From Gammaproteobacteria bacterium (GTDB taxonomy: Bacteria; Pseudomonadota; Gammaproteobacteria; Enterobacterales; Alteromonadaceae): a stretch of 12,829 nt of DNA. The notes beneath the pieces were generated by a model. It saw nothing but the letters and a program-made list of their open reading frames with translations. It was not told the DNA's origin and did no database searches. Both the position numbers and the translations under genes were made by a program. The stretch covers positions 1 to 12,829 of the forward strand of contig JAMCRH010000236.1 in the NCBI GenBank assembly GCA_023380515.1. Reading direction: 5' to 3'. This document shows positions 6,546-12,829 of this stretch, piece by piece. Numbering within the stretch: the stretch's first letter is position 1; every line of letters starts with the position of its first letter.

Positions 6546-7362
6546 GTCCGAGGACGTCCTTCATTGCATAAATCTGCGGTTTTTTTTCTGTTGCCAACCA
6601 TGCAGCGGCACGCAATGCACCGTCCGCAAAGGTACTTCGATTAGCGACGCGATGCGTGAGTTCGAGGCGCTCACCGCCAACGACCAAATAGACCGTGTGC
6701 TCACCGACAATATCGCCAGCCCTCAGCGTCGCAAACCCAATGCTGCCTTTTTGATATTGATGGTCATCGGCATTGCGGTTCAGCTCTGCAACCTCTTCAA
6801 GCGCTTGCCCGCGCCCACGCGCCGCTGCTTCACCAAGCAACAAGGCTGTACCAGATGGGGCGTCTACTTTCCGTGTATGATGCGCTTCGAGCACTTCAAT
6901 ATCTGCTTCGTGACCGAACACCGCACTCGCTTTCTCGGTTAACGCGGCAAGCAGATTCACACCCACACTGGTATTTGCGGCATAAACAATAGGCACCGAC
7001 GTTGCGGCAAGAGCCAACGCATCACGACCTCCCTCGCTAAGTCCAGTGACACAAATCACCGCCGGTTTCGCCAACTCAGCATAAGTCTCAACCCGTTCTT
7101 CAAGCCCTTCCGGTAAGGCAAAGTCAATCACCGCATCGGCGTCTGCAAGTGCCTGCAGATCATCAGTCACCGCAACACCATTGGCTTGACCAAACGCTAA
7201 CAGACCGCTATCAACACCAATACTGTCGGACCCAGCGCGGCCGATTGCGGCGACAAGTGAGAAGCCTTCGTGGCTCGCTATCGCCCGAATAACTTCCCGG
7301 CCCATCCGACCGCTGGCTCCGACGATGGCGAGTTTAATTTGTGTTGTCATGTAGGCAGTCAT
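6538..7362 (-). CDS. dapB: 4-hydroxy-tetrahydrodipicolinate reductase
   Basis: DapB reduces 4-hydroxy-tetrahydrodipicolinate with NAD(P)H in the diaminopimelate/lysine pathway in the cytoplasm. The protein is 274 residues (273 in E. coli). The N-terminal Rossmann fold shows GASGRMGR at residues 15-22. The catalytic/substrate region EAHHTRKVDAPSGTA lies at 159-173, with His161 and Lys165 at the positions of the E. coli catalytic pair. GFATLRAGDIVGEHT at 209-223 is also conserved. The start at 7362 is preceded by AAGGGA at good spacing; the Met four codons later has no ribosome site. It lies 29 bp downstream of the symporter gene without a visible terminator, so readthrough from there is possible. 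The spacer to carA holds the structured leader. The dapB-carAB link is also seen in Pseudomonas and E. coli relatives. Confidence 0.98.
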   Translation of the reverse strand: MTAYMTTQIKLAIVGASGRMGREVIRAIASHEGFSLVAAIGRAGSDSIGVDSGLLAFGQANGVAVTDDLQALADADAVIDFALPEGLEERVETYAELAKPAVICVTGLSEGGRDALALAATSVPIVYAANTSVGVNLLAALTEKASAVFGHEADIEVLEAHHTRKVDAPSGTALLLGEAAARGRGQALEEVAELNRNADDHQYQKGSIGFATLRAGDIVGEHTVYLVVGGERLELTHRVANRSTFADGALRAAAWLATEKKPQIYAMKDVLGLD

Positions 7363-7391
7363 GCGTTCCCTTGTTGTGATCTCGTTTAACC

Positions 7392-8678
7392 TTATTTTTG
7401 ACTTGATGCCGATGAAGCGTGCGCACTTTCGCCGTTCCCACCACGTTGACGCGCCAGCTCTGCGTTGAGTATCTCTTCATCGATCATCTTTTCTGAACGT
7501 GCCACGGTTGCGGACACTGCCATATCACCGGTGACATTCGTTGCTGTACGCATCATATCAATAATTCGGTCAATTGCGGCAATAAATGCGATCCCTTCGA
7601 GCGGCAATCCTACCGCAGCCAAAGTCACTGTAAGCATGACCATAGCCGAACCTGGAACCCCTGCCGTACCAATCGACGCAAGGGTTGCCGTGACCATAAT
7701 AATGGCATATTCGGTGAAACCAAGGGGAATACCGTATAAATGCGCAATAAATATCGCGGCGATTGCTGGGTAGATACCACCGCAGCCATCCATGTTAATC
7801 GTTGCACCAAGCGGCAACGAGAAACTAGCGTATTCTTTCTTTACACCTAAACGTTCGGTCGTCGTTTTCAACGTTGACGGCAAGGTACCAAAACTACTTG
7901 AGGTCGAGTAAGCAATGACTTGCGTTGGGAAAATGGCACGGAAAAACTCCATCGGTTTAATTTTTGCGCCCCAACGCACCAAACTACCATAAACAAAAAT
8001 AATGTGAATTAAGCAGGCAATGTAGATCGCGACAATAAATTTGCCGAGCGGCAGGAGCATTTCTAAGCCATAGGTGCCGACGACCCAAGCCATTAAACCG
8101 AATACACCAATGGGCGTAAGTTCCAAGACGTAACGCGTGATTTGATACATGACCTCCGCACCCGCGTTGAAGAAATCACGCACCGGTGCTGCTTTCTCTT
8201 TTAGCGCATTCAATGCAATCGCTAACAACACGGCAAAAAAGATAATTTGTAGCACGCGGCCTTCCACCAGCGCCGCAAATGGGTTGGTCGGAATGACACT
8301 CAGCAGCACTTGCGAGACAGGTGGAATATCACGTTCAACCACCTCACCTGCGGTTAGCTCGACCGATGGCGTTAGGTCCATGAAAGTTCCCACAGCGAGG
8401 CCGATTGCGCTGGCAATCAATGCAGTAAGTAGGAATAGACCAACGGTCTTCGACGCTAGGCGACCGAGGTTGTTGTGACTTTGCATGCTCGTGATACTGC
8501 TCACAATCGCAAACAGAATCAGCGGCGCAACCAGCATTTGGATCGAGCGCACAAACAACTGCCCAAGGGGTTGCATCGCTGCGCCAATTTCGGGCAGACC
8601 AAAACCCAGCAAGGCGCCAAGCACAAACGCGCCGAGCACCCGCTGCCAAAATGGAATCGCAAACCAAGCTTTAAACAT
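7392..8678 (-). CDS. Dicarboxylate/acidic amino acid:cation symporter (DAACS/SDF family)
   Basis: This inner-membrane secondary transporter probably takes up an acidic amino acid or dicarboxylate with Na+ or H+. The 428-residue protein has the multi-span layout of the GltP/DctA family. HP1 carries the serine-rich motif STSSSFGTLPST (258-269), TM7 has NMDG (295-298), HP2 has GTAGVPG (337-343), and TM8 reads DRIIDMMRTATNVTGD (370-385). By spacing, Asp370, Asp374, Arg377, Asn381 and Asp385 align with GltPh D390, D394, R397, N401 and D405; the arginine favours a substrate with a side-chain carboxylate. The residue after NMDG is Cys299 where GltPh has Thr. The C-terminal tail (about 403-428) is hydrophilic and Gly/Ser-rich. 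The ATG at 8678 follows a GGGA-containing ribosome site. A specific symbol is not assigned because gltP, dctA and other members cannot be separated by eye. Confidence 0.9.
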   Translation of the reverse strand: MFKAWFAIPFWQRVLGAFVLGALLGFGLPEIGAAMQPLGQLFVRSIQMLVAPLILFAIVSSITSMQSHNNLGRLASKTVGLFLLTALIASAIGLAVGTFMDLTPSVELTAGEVVERDIPPVSQVLLSVIPTNPFAALVEGRVLQIIFFAVLLAIALNALKEKAAPVRDFFNAGAEVMYQITRYVLELTPIGVFGLMAWVVGTYGLEMLLPLGKFIVAIYIACLIHIIFVYGSLVRWGAKIKPMEFFRAIFPTQVIAYSTSSSFGTLPSTLKTTTERLGVKKEYASFSLPLGATINMDGCGGIYPAIAAIFIAHLYGIPLGFTEYAIIMVTATLASIGTAGVPGSAMVMLTVTLAAVGLPLEGIAFIAAIDRIIDMMRTATNVTGDMAVSATVARSEKMIDEEILNAELARQRGGNGESAHASSASSQK

Positions 8679-8724
8679 ACTTATCCCGTTGAATTAGAGT
8701 TTTCTCCGTAACCGCTATGCGCCA

Positions 8725-8751
8725 CAAGAGAAGCAGACAAGAGGAAGCAGA
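8725..8751. repeat. Short near-perfect tandem repeat upstream of the symporter
   Basis: CAAGAGAAGCAGA is followed directly by CAAGAGGAAGCAGA, differing by one inserted G. It lies about 50-70 bp upstream of the symporter start, in the probable 5' region of its mRNA. No function is evident. Confidence 0.55.
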
Positions 8752-8782
8752 CTCTCACCACCGCAACCTCGAGCCTAAAACA

Positions 8783-8826
8783 AAAAACCGCTCTGCTCAG
8801 ACACTGTACTGTTCAGAACGGTTTTT
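8783..8826 (-). terminator. Intrinsic terminator after the M48 peptidase gene
   Basis: On the minus strand AAAAACCGTTCTG pairs with CAGAGCGGTTTTT (13 pairs including one G-U), around an 18-nt loop, followed by T6-G-T4. It lies 37 bp after the peptidase stop and separates it from the symporter gene. The plus-strand reading also ends in five T, so it may work both ways. Confidence 0.85.
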
Positions 8827-8862
8827 CGGAAAGAATAGATTCATCTTACTTAGATCAATTTT

Positions 8863-9705
8863 TTATTCTTCCTCTTCATGCATTTGATCTAGCTTGGACG
8901 GACGTGGACAACGGGTTAAACGTCCCTGCCGCGCACGCTCTTCGTAATAGGGCATGACGTTTGGAATTTGGTTGGTTAAATCACGAATACGGCTGTCCGG
9001 TGAAGGATGCGTCGACAAAAGTTCGGGTGTACCACCGCCGCCAGCTTGAGCCATAAGCTCCCACAGACGCGGCGCTTGGTCCGGCTGGAAGCCAGCTCGA
9101 GCCATTAAGTCCAAGCCAATCTCGTCCGCTTCAGACTCGTGACGACGGCTATAGGGTAATGCTACTGCAAGTTGGCTGGTAATTCCGAGTCCCGCCATAA
9201 TCATCGCCCGTTGCCCGGCTGAGCGTTCCGAAGTGGCTATATCCGCGGCTAACAGGCCCGCACTAATTAACAGGTTCGTCGATAAACGTTCACTACTGTG
9301 ATCGGCCATGACGTGACCAATTTCATGACCCATTACGGCGGCGACCTGGTGTTCATTCTCCGCCAGTTTCAAAATACCAGTATAAAAGCCAATATAACCA
9401 CCCGGCAAAGCAAAAGCATTAATGGTCGCTGACTCAAATACCACAACTTCCCATTCAATATGGCTATATTCTTGCGGTAACACCTCAATAATTGCGTCAG
9501 CAATACATTGAGCATATTGATTCAGTGCCGGATCGGTTGAAACCGTTTCCTCTTGCTTAATCTGCGAAAACGCTTCGGCACCCATCGAATTCAACGCGCT
9601 GCCAGAAAAGAAGTTCAATTGTTTACGCCCTGTTGGCGAGGTGGTACATGCGGCCAACAACACTCCAGTTAACAAAACCACACCAAATATACGTAAGCGC
9701 TTCAT
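8863..9705 (-). CDS. M48-family zinc metalloprotease, predicted lipoprotein (LoiP/YggG-like)
   Basis: This is a cell-envelope protease probably involved in outer-membrane or periplasmic protein quality control. The N-terminus is a lipoprotein signal: MKRLR, a hydrophobic stretch, then the lipobox LAAC with Cys20 as the lipidated residue; the following Thr-Thr gives no inner-membrane retention Asp. The M48 core has the zinc motif HEIGH (127-131) and the downstream ExxxD motif in SRRHESEADEIGLD (Glu190, Asp194). The late STHPSPDSRI (231-240) is also typical of the family. At 280 residues it resembles LoiP/YggG and lacks the C-terminal TPR domain of BepA. The tail ends in a run of Glu. The ATG at 9705 has an AAGG ribosome site eight bases upstream. 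It is 126 bp from the exporter gene, with a terminator only after its own end. Confidence 0.93.
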   Translation of the reverse strand: MKRLRIFGVVLLTGVLLAACTTSPTGRKQLNFFSGSALNSMGAEAFSQIKQEETVSTDPALNQYAQCIADAIIEVLPQEYSHIEWEVVVFESATINAFALPGGYIGFYTGILKLAENEHQVAAVMGHEIGHVMADHSSERLSTNLLISAGLLAADIATSERSAGQRAMIMAGLGITSQLAVALPYSRRHESEADEIGLDLMARAGFQPDQAPRLWELMAQAGGGGTPELLSTHPSPDSRIRDLTNQIPNVMPYYEERARQGRLTRCPRPSKLDQMHEEEE

Positions 9706-9740
9706 ACTGTTTACCTTCAGTGGTTAATAATCAAGACTAA

Positions 9741-9754
9741 CAATACCTGTATTG
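9741..9754. promoter_or_regulatory. Palindrome upstream of the M48 peptidase gene
   Basis: CAATACCTGTATTG is a perfect 6-bp inverted repeat around a 2-bp centre, 36 bp upstream of the peptidase ATG, in the zone where a promoter is expected. It could be an operator. I could not match it to a known regulator, and no clear -35/-10 pair was found beside it. Confidence 0.35.
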
Positions 9755-9831
9755 AGTACTTAAAAACAGGAAATTAACATAGCTTTACAGCCTCTGTTAG
9801 GCAATTTTGTCAGCGATCTACCATTAAATGG

Positions 9832-11904
9832 TTACACACCACCTCGATATTTCGCGGTAATATCAAGCAGTTTGCCTGCGTGCAGTTGGTATATGCGTTG
9901 TGCATTTAAAATGGTTTCGGGGCGATGGGCGATAATAATTTGTGTCATGCTTAGCTTTTGAATAGCTTGGTTAACATGATGCTCTAAGCCGACATCTAAA
10001 TGGCTGGTGGCTTCATCCATGAGCAATATCTTCGGCCGACGGTATAAGGCGCGGGCCAGCAGCAGCCGTTGCTTTTGCCCACCTGATAGCGCACTGCCCA
10101 TATCGCCCACTAGCGAATTATAGCCCATTTGCATGGCGTTAATATCATGGCTAATGCCCGCAAGTTGGGCGGCGGCATAAACCCTATCCATGTTCACTTG
10201 CGGGTCGAAAAAGCTGATATTTTCCGCCAAGGTACCCGACATCAGCTGGTCATCTTGCATCACCGCAGCCACTTGGCGGCGATAGTTGCGCAAGCCAATG
10301 TGTTGAATATCCACACCATCTACTTGCACCTTGCCATGCTCGGGCAACAATAGCCCCAACATAATTTTCATTAAAGTGGTTTTGCCCGTACCCGAGGGGC
10401 CTATAATGGCAATTTTACTGCCCTTAGGAATATCGATGCACAGTCCATCAAACAACAAGGGCTCGTTATCGGCATAGCGAAACCGAATATCGCGTAGGCT
10501 CAGTTGGCCGTTAATAGCTTTTTCAGGAACACTAAATCCTTCGTCTTCTTTATCTGTTAAGGCAATATCGGCCAAGCGGTTGAGGTGGAGCTTCAGCATT
10601 TTCAGCTCCACCACCAACGCTATCAGTGAGGCAGCCCGGCCAGTGAAATGCCCTTTGTACGCCATAAATGCAAACAGCATACCAATGGTCATCGTTCCTT
10701 CCATCACCAGCAGCGCACCCAAGTACAAAATAACAATGCCCTCGAGGCCAAACAACACTTGGTTAGCTGTGCCTGCCCCAATGCCCCACTTAGCCAGTGA
10801 ATAACCTTTATTGACCGATTCTACATGTTTGTTCTGCCAAAGGTTTAACCGCTCAGTTTGCTGCCCAAACAGCTTTAAACTTTGAATGCCACGAATAGAT
10901 TCCATAAATACGCTGTTTTCGTTCGCCGCCGTGACAATGCTTTCTTCAGTCAAGCGCCGCATTGGCCAGTAAAACAGCCAACGCAGCAGGCCGTACAGCG
11001 CCACCACGGTAAACACCACAAAGCTTAGCATCGGGCTGTACAGCAGCATCATCACCAGCACTAATATAATCATAATGCCATCAAGAATTCCCTCGATAAG
11101 GCTACTGGTAATAATACGTTGAATGGAGGCTAAAGAGCCAAAGCGTGACGTAATATCTCCCATGTGGCGTTTTTCAAAAAAAACAACCGGCAAATGCAAC
11201 AAATGGCGAAACAAATTAGTAACCATTTGCATGTTCAAGTGAGTACCTAAGTGCAGGGCGATCCAGCTGCGAAGTACCTGCACGGTCACTTGCATTACCA
11301 TCAGTAACCCAAAGCCAATGGCTAACACCACCAGCAACGGCTTATCGTTGCTGACCAGCACATCATCAACCACAAGCTGGGTATAATAGGGTGAGGCTAG
11401 AACGAAGAACTGCAAGACTAACGACAAGACAAACAGTTTTGTCAGCGACGGTACAAGACCTTGAATATGGCTCCAAAACGAAGTGAGGCTTAAATGTACC
11501 CGCTCATCTACTTTTTTGAACTGACTTGTGGGCATGAGCTCGAGGGCAATACCCGTGAACGCTTTATCAACTTCCGTGAAGCTAATTTTCCGCTCACCGA
11601 TGGCTGGATCGAAAATAGTAATAGCGTTGCGGTGCACTTTTTTCAGCACCACAAAATGGTTCATTTCCCAATGTAAAATACAGGGAGTTGAGAGCTTACC
11701 TAGCTCATCAAGCTCTAGCTTTAAAGCACGTGGGGTTAACTCTAGTTGCTGAGCCAGCAACATAAGTTGCTGCATATTTGCGCCTTTTAAAGACACGTTG
11801 TGCTTGCTGCGTAAAGTAACTAAATCAATACGATGGCCAAAATGATTGGCTACCATCGCCATGCAGGCAAGGCCGCATTCTGCGGCTTCGGATTGGAGTA
11901 TCAT
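9832..11904 (-). CDS. Peptidase-containing (C39) ABC exporter, CvaB-like
   Basis: This is an inner-membrane ABC transporter that cleaves a double-glycine leader from a small peptide and exports it, like CvaB for colicin V. Residues 1-125 form the C39 peptidase: Gln4, catalytic Cys10 in AECGLACMA, His83 in MNHFVVL and Asp99 in FDPA are all present. Transmembrane segments span about 155-435. The nucleotide-binding domain has Walker A GPSGTGKTT (502-510), signature LSGGQ (606-610), Walker B ILLMD with Glu631, and the switch His660. CvaB has about 26 more residues before the C39 motif; here an in-frame TGA lies three codons before the ATG, so the short start is real. The ribosome site is weak (CTAAG). 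The gene starts 13 bp after the CPBP gene and is probably cotranscribed. No HlyD/CvaA-type fusion protein is in the window, and its substrate is not identified. Confidence 0.93.
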   Translation of the reverse strand: MILQSEAAECGLACMAMVANHFGHRIDLVTLRSKHNVSLKGANMQQLMLLAQQLELTPRALKLELDELGKLSTPCILHWEMNHFVVLKKVHRNAITIFDPAIGERKISFTEVDKAFTGIALELMPTSQFKKVDERVHLSLTSFWSHIQGLVPSLTKLFVLSLVLQFFVLASPYYTQLVVDDVLVSNDKPLLVVLAIGFGLLMVMQVTVQVLRSWIALHLGTHLNMQMVTNLFRHLLHLPVVFFEKRHMGDITSRFGSLASIQRIITSSLIEGILDGIMIILVLVMMLLYSPMLSFVVFTVVALYGLLRWLFYWPMRRLTEESIVTAANENSVFMESIRGIQSLKLFGQQTERLNLWQNKHVESVNKGYSLAKWGIGAGTANQVLFGLEGIVILYLGALLVMEGTMTIGMLFAFMAYKGHFTGRAASLIALVVELKMLKLHLNRLADIALTDKEDEGFSVPEKAINGQLSLRDIRFRYADNEPLLFDGLCIDIPKGSKIAIIGPSGTGKTTLMKIMLGLLLPEHGKVQVDGVDIQHIGLRNYRRQVAAVMQDDQLMSGTLAENISFFDPQVNMDRVYAAAQLAGISHDINAMQMGYNSLVGDMGSALSGGQKQRLLLARALYRRPKILLMDEATSHLDVGLEHHVNQAIQKLSMTQIIIAHRPETILNAQRIYQLHAGKLLDITAKYRGGV

Positions 11905-11917
11905 CTTAGTTCAAACT

Positions 11918-12547
11918 TTATATAAAATATTTAATAAAATACATGCTAAAATTCACCGCAGCATGCATTACGATCGGTGTGATGACACTCCCTGTTATAT
12001 ATCGAGCCAGTCCAAATAACACTGTGATCGGCAGCATCACATAAATAAGAAAACCCATCTCATTACTGGAATGCATAAAAATAAAGATGATACTTGTGGC
12101 CGTAATCGCACCAATATCTTTAAAAAGTCCGTTTGAAATATACGAGTACAGTACACCTCTAAACATTAACTCCTCAAAAATCGGTGCTAAAACAAGGGTT
12201 ACAAGCAAGATAGACGCAAGATGATACCCGTCGTTTCGCGAGGGTGATAAACCTCCATTCTGATGAAACAAAAGGTAAACAGTGATAACGTAAAGCACTG
12301 AAAAAAACGAGAATAAAATAACTTTTAATGGAGATGTTTTTCTTAGAGCAAATATATTTCGCCAGTCACTTACTTGTTTGGATGAAAATAAGACAAACAA
12401 AATAACTAGCAATACACCGCCAGACAGAATTGAGTATATTTGGCAGACCACACATGATTTATTACTTTCCACTCCATAAAATATTATACCGTTCAAGACG
12501 GTCCAAAAATAAAGCCAAGAAAAAAAGAAAAAAATCGCTTTAAACAC
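11918..12547 (-). CDS. CPBP (CAAX/ABI-like) intramembrane metalloprotease
   Basis: This predicted membrane protease is rich in hydrophobic segments over 209 residues. All three CPBP motifs are intact: EELMFR with Glu125, Glu126 and Arg130; FIFMH (Phe155, His159); and HAAVN (His195, Asn199). Members of this family near bacteriocin genes serve as immunity proteins or help in peptide maturation (family knowledge); here immunity or processing is inferred from the adjacent C39 exporter. The start is a GTG at 12547 with GGGG ten bases upstream, followed directly by a first membrane segment; there is no nearby ATG. Base composition is low in GC (a sampled 60-bp line has 22 G/C, against 32 in a carB line and 34 in an exporter line), suggesting recent acquisition or relaxed composition. 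The exporter starts 13 bp after its stop. Confidence 0.9.
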   Translation of the reverse strand: MFKAIFFFFSWLYFWTVLNGIIFYGVESNKSCVVCQIYSILSGGVLLVILFVLFSSKQVSDWRNIFALRKTSPLKVILFSFFSVLYVITVYLLFHQNGGLSPSRNDGYHLASILLVTLVLAPIFEELMFRGVLYSYISNGLFKDIGAITATSIIFIFMHSSNEMGFLIYVMLPITVLFGLARYITGSVITPIVMHAAVNFSMYFIKYFI

Positions 12548-12735
12548 TTTTTAAAACCCCAACTATCGTGTTATGGAAAGTCCATTATTTGAATTTTCTT
12601 GATTAAGAATACGTACATAACTGGAAGCTAACCTAATCGTAATTGATTATGTATTTCAGCGTCCGACTGGGAAACTAAATCGATCTACGATAAATCACTT
12701 TAAACTTAATATTGAGGCACCTCGGAAAACAAAGA
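12548..12735 (-). other. AT-rich spacer upstream of the CPBP-exporter pair
   Basis: No ORF of convincing quality is seen here. It must hold the promoter for the CPBP-exporter pair, because a strong terminator lies immediately upstream. A weak candidate on the minus strand is TTACGA, a 17-base spacer and TATGTA, each matching the consensus at only three positions, so I do not call a promoter. Confidence 0.4.
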
Positions 12736-12765
12736 AGAGAGCATAATACGATAATTATGCTCTCT
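12736..12765 (-). terminator. Strong intrinsic terminator after an off-window minus-strand gene
   Basis: AGAGAGCATAAT pairs perfectly with ATTATGCTCTCT (12 bp) around a 6-nt loop, and the minus-strand reading continues TCTTTGTTTT. It ends transcription of a gene coming from beyond the right edge. On the plus strand no T-tract follows. Confidence 0.87.
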
Positions 12766-12776
12766 ATGATTGTCAG

Positions 12777-12829
12777 CTACAGTAATCCAGAACTGTCATT
12801 TGCCCTAGCTCCTGCTGCACATTCCTCAG
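12777..12829 (-). CDS. 3' end of an unidentified minus-strand gene, possibly a secreted peptide
   Basis: A gene must end just upstream of the terminator at 12765. Two minus-strand frames are open to the window edge. One stops at TAG 12779-12777 and ends in EECAAGARANDSSGLL; its Cys/Ala/Gly/Ser content resembles the C-terminus of small double-glycine bacteriocins. The other stops at TGA 12775-12773 and ends in GQMTVLDYCS. I slightly prefer the first because of the adjacent C39 exporter and CPBP gene on the same strand, but 16 residues cannot prove it. Confidence 0.3.
   Translation of the reverse strand, partial: EECAAGARANDSSGLL

Noticed and set aside
9820..9832. ACCAT-TAA-ATGGT hairpin at the end of the exporter gene
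   Set aside because: Only five pairs, overlaps the stop codon and no T-tract follows, so it is not a convincing terminator.
12766..12829. Plus-strand ORF beginning MIVSYSNPELSF and open to the edge
   Set aside because: No ribosome site; it starts directly at the terminator stem, and the terminator orientation shows that the real gene end there is on the minus strand.

Overview
The window is a gammaproteobacterial chromosome segment of roughly 50% GC. The conserved proteins (DapB, CarA, CarB, GreA, YhbY) closely resemble those of Enterobacteria and Pseudomonas. The order dapB-carA-carB-greA followed by a convergent yhbY matches, from memory, the Pseudomonas/Alteromonadales arrangement. A marine Alteromonadales genus (possibly Idiomarinaceae) is my best guess; genus and species cannot be fixed from the sequence alone.

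Left edge (1-1377): the 3' part of yhbY (+), then a divergent pair of phage-type DNA-binding genes, a CI-repressor-like protein (-) and a Ner/XRE-like protein (+). The 100-bp spacer between their likely starts carries two palindromic operators (ACTCA-NN-TGAGT) exactly 21 bp apart. The pair sits between the convergent housekeeping genes yhbY and greA, with no integrase, structural phage gene or attachment site visible.

Core (1305-8826): a minus-strand block of acidic amino acid/dicarboxylate symporter, dapB, carA, carB and greA, bounded by intrinsic terminators at 8783-8826 and 1305-1338. DapB makes tetrahydrodipicolinate for lysine and cell wall; CarAB makes carbamoyl phosphate for arginine and pyrimidines; GreA rescues stalled RNA polymerase. 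carB and greA overlap by ATGA. carA most likely begins at a UUG codon behind a strong GGAGG. The dapB-carA spacer is the most information-rich non-coding stretch: a candidate promoter, several hairpins, a long-range stem covering the start of a 16-codon leader ORF, and an intrinsic terminator ending just before the carA ribosome site. This looks like transcription attenuation of carAB.

Right part (8863-12829): an M48-family lipoprotein metalloprotease, then a peptide-export module on the same strand: a CPBP intramembrane protease gene (AT-rich) 13 bp upstream of a CvaB-like ABC exporter with an intact C39 peptidase domain. A strong terminator at 12736-12765 follows the 3' end of another minus-strand gene that runs off the window; one open frame there ends in a Cys/Ala/Gly/Ser-rich tail and might be the exported peptide. 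No membrane-fusion (HlyD/CvaA) partner lies in the window.
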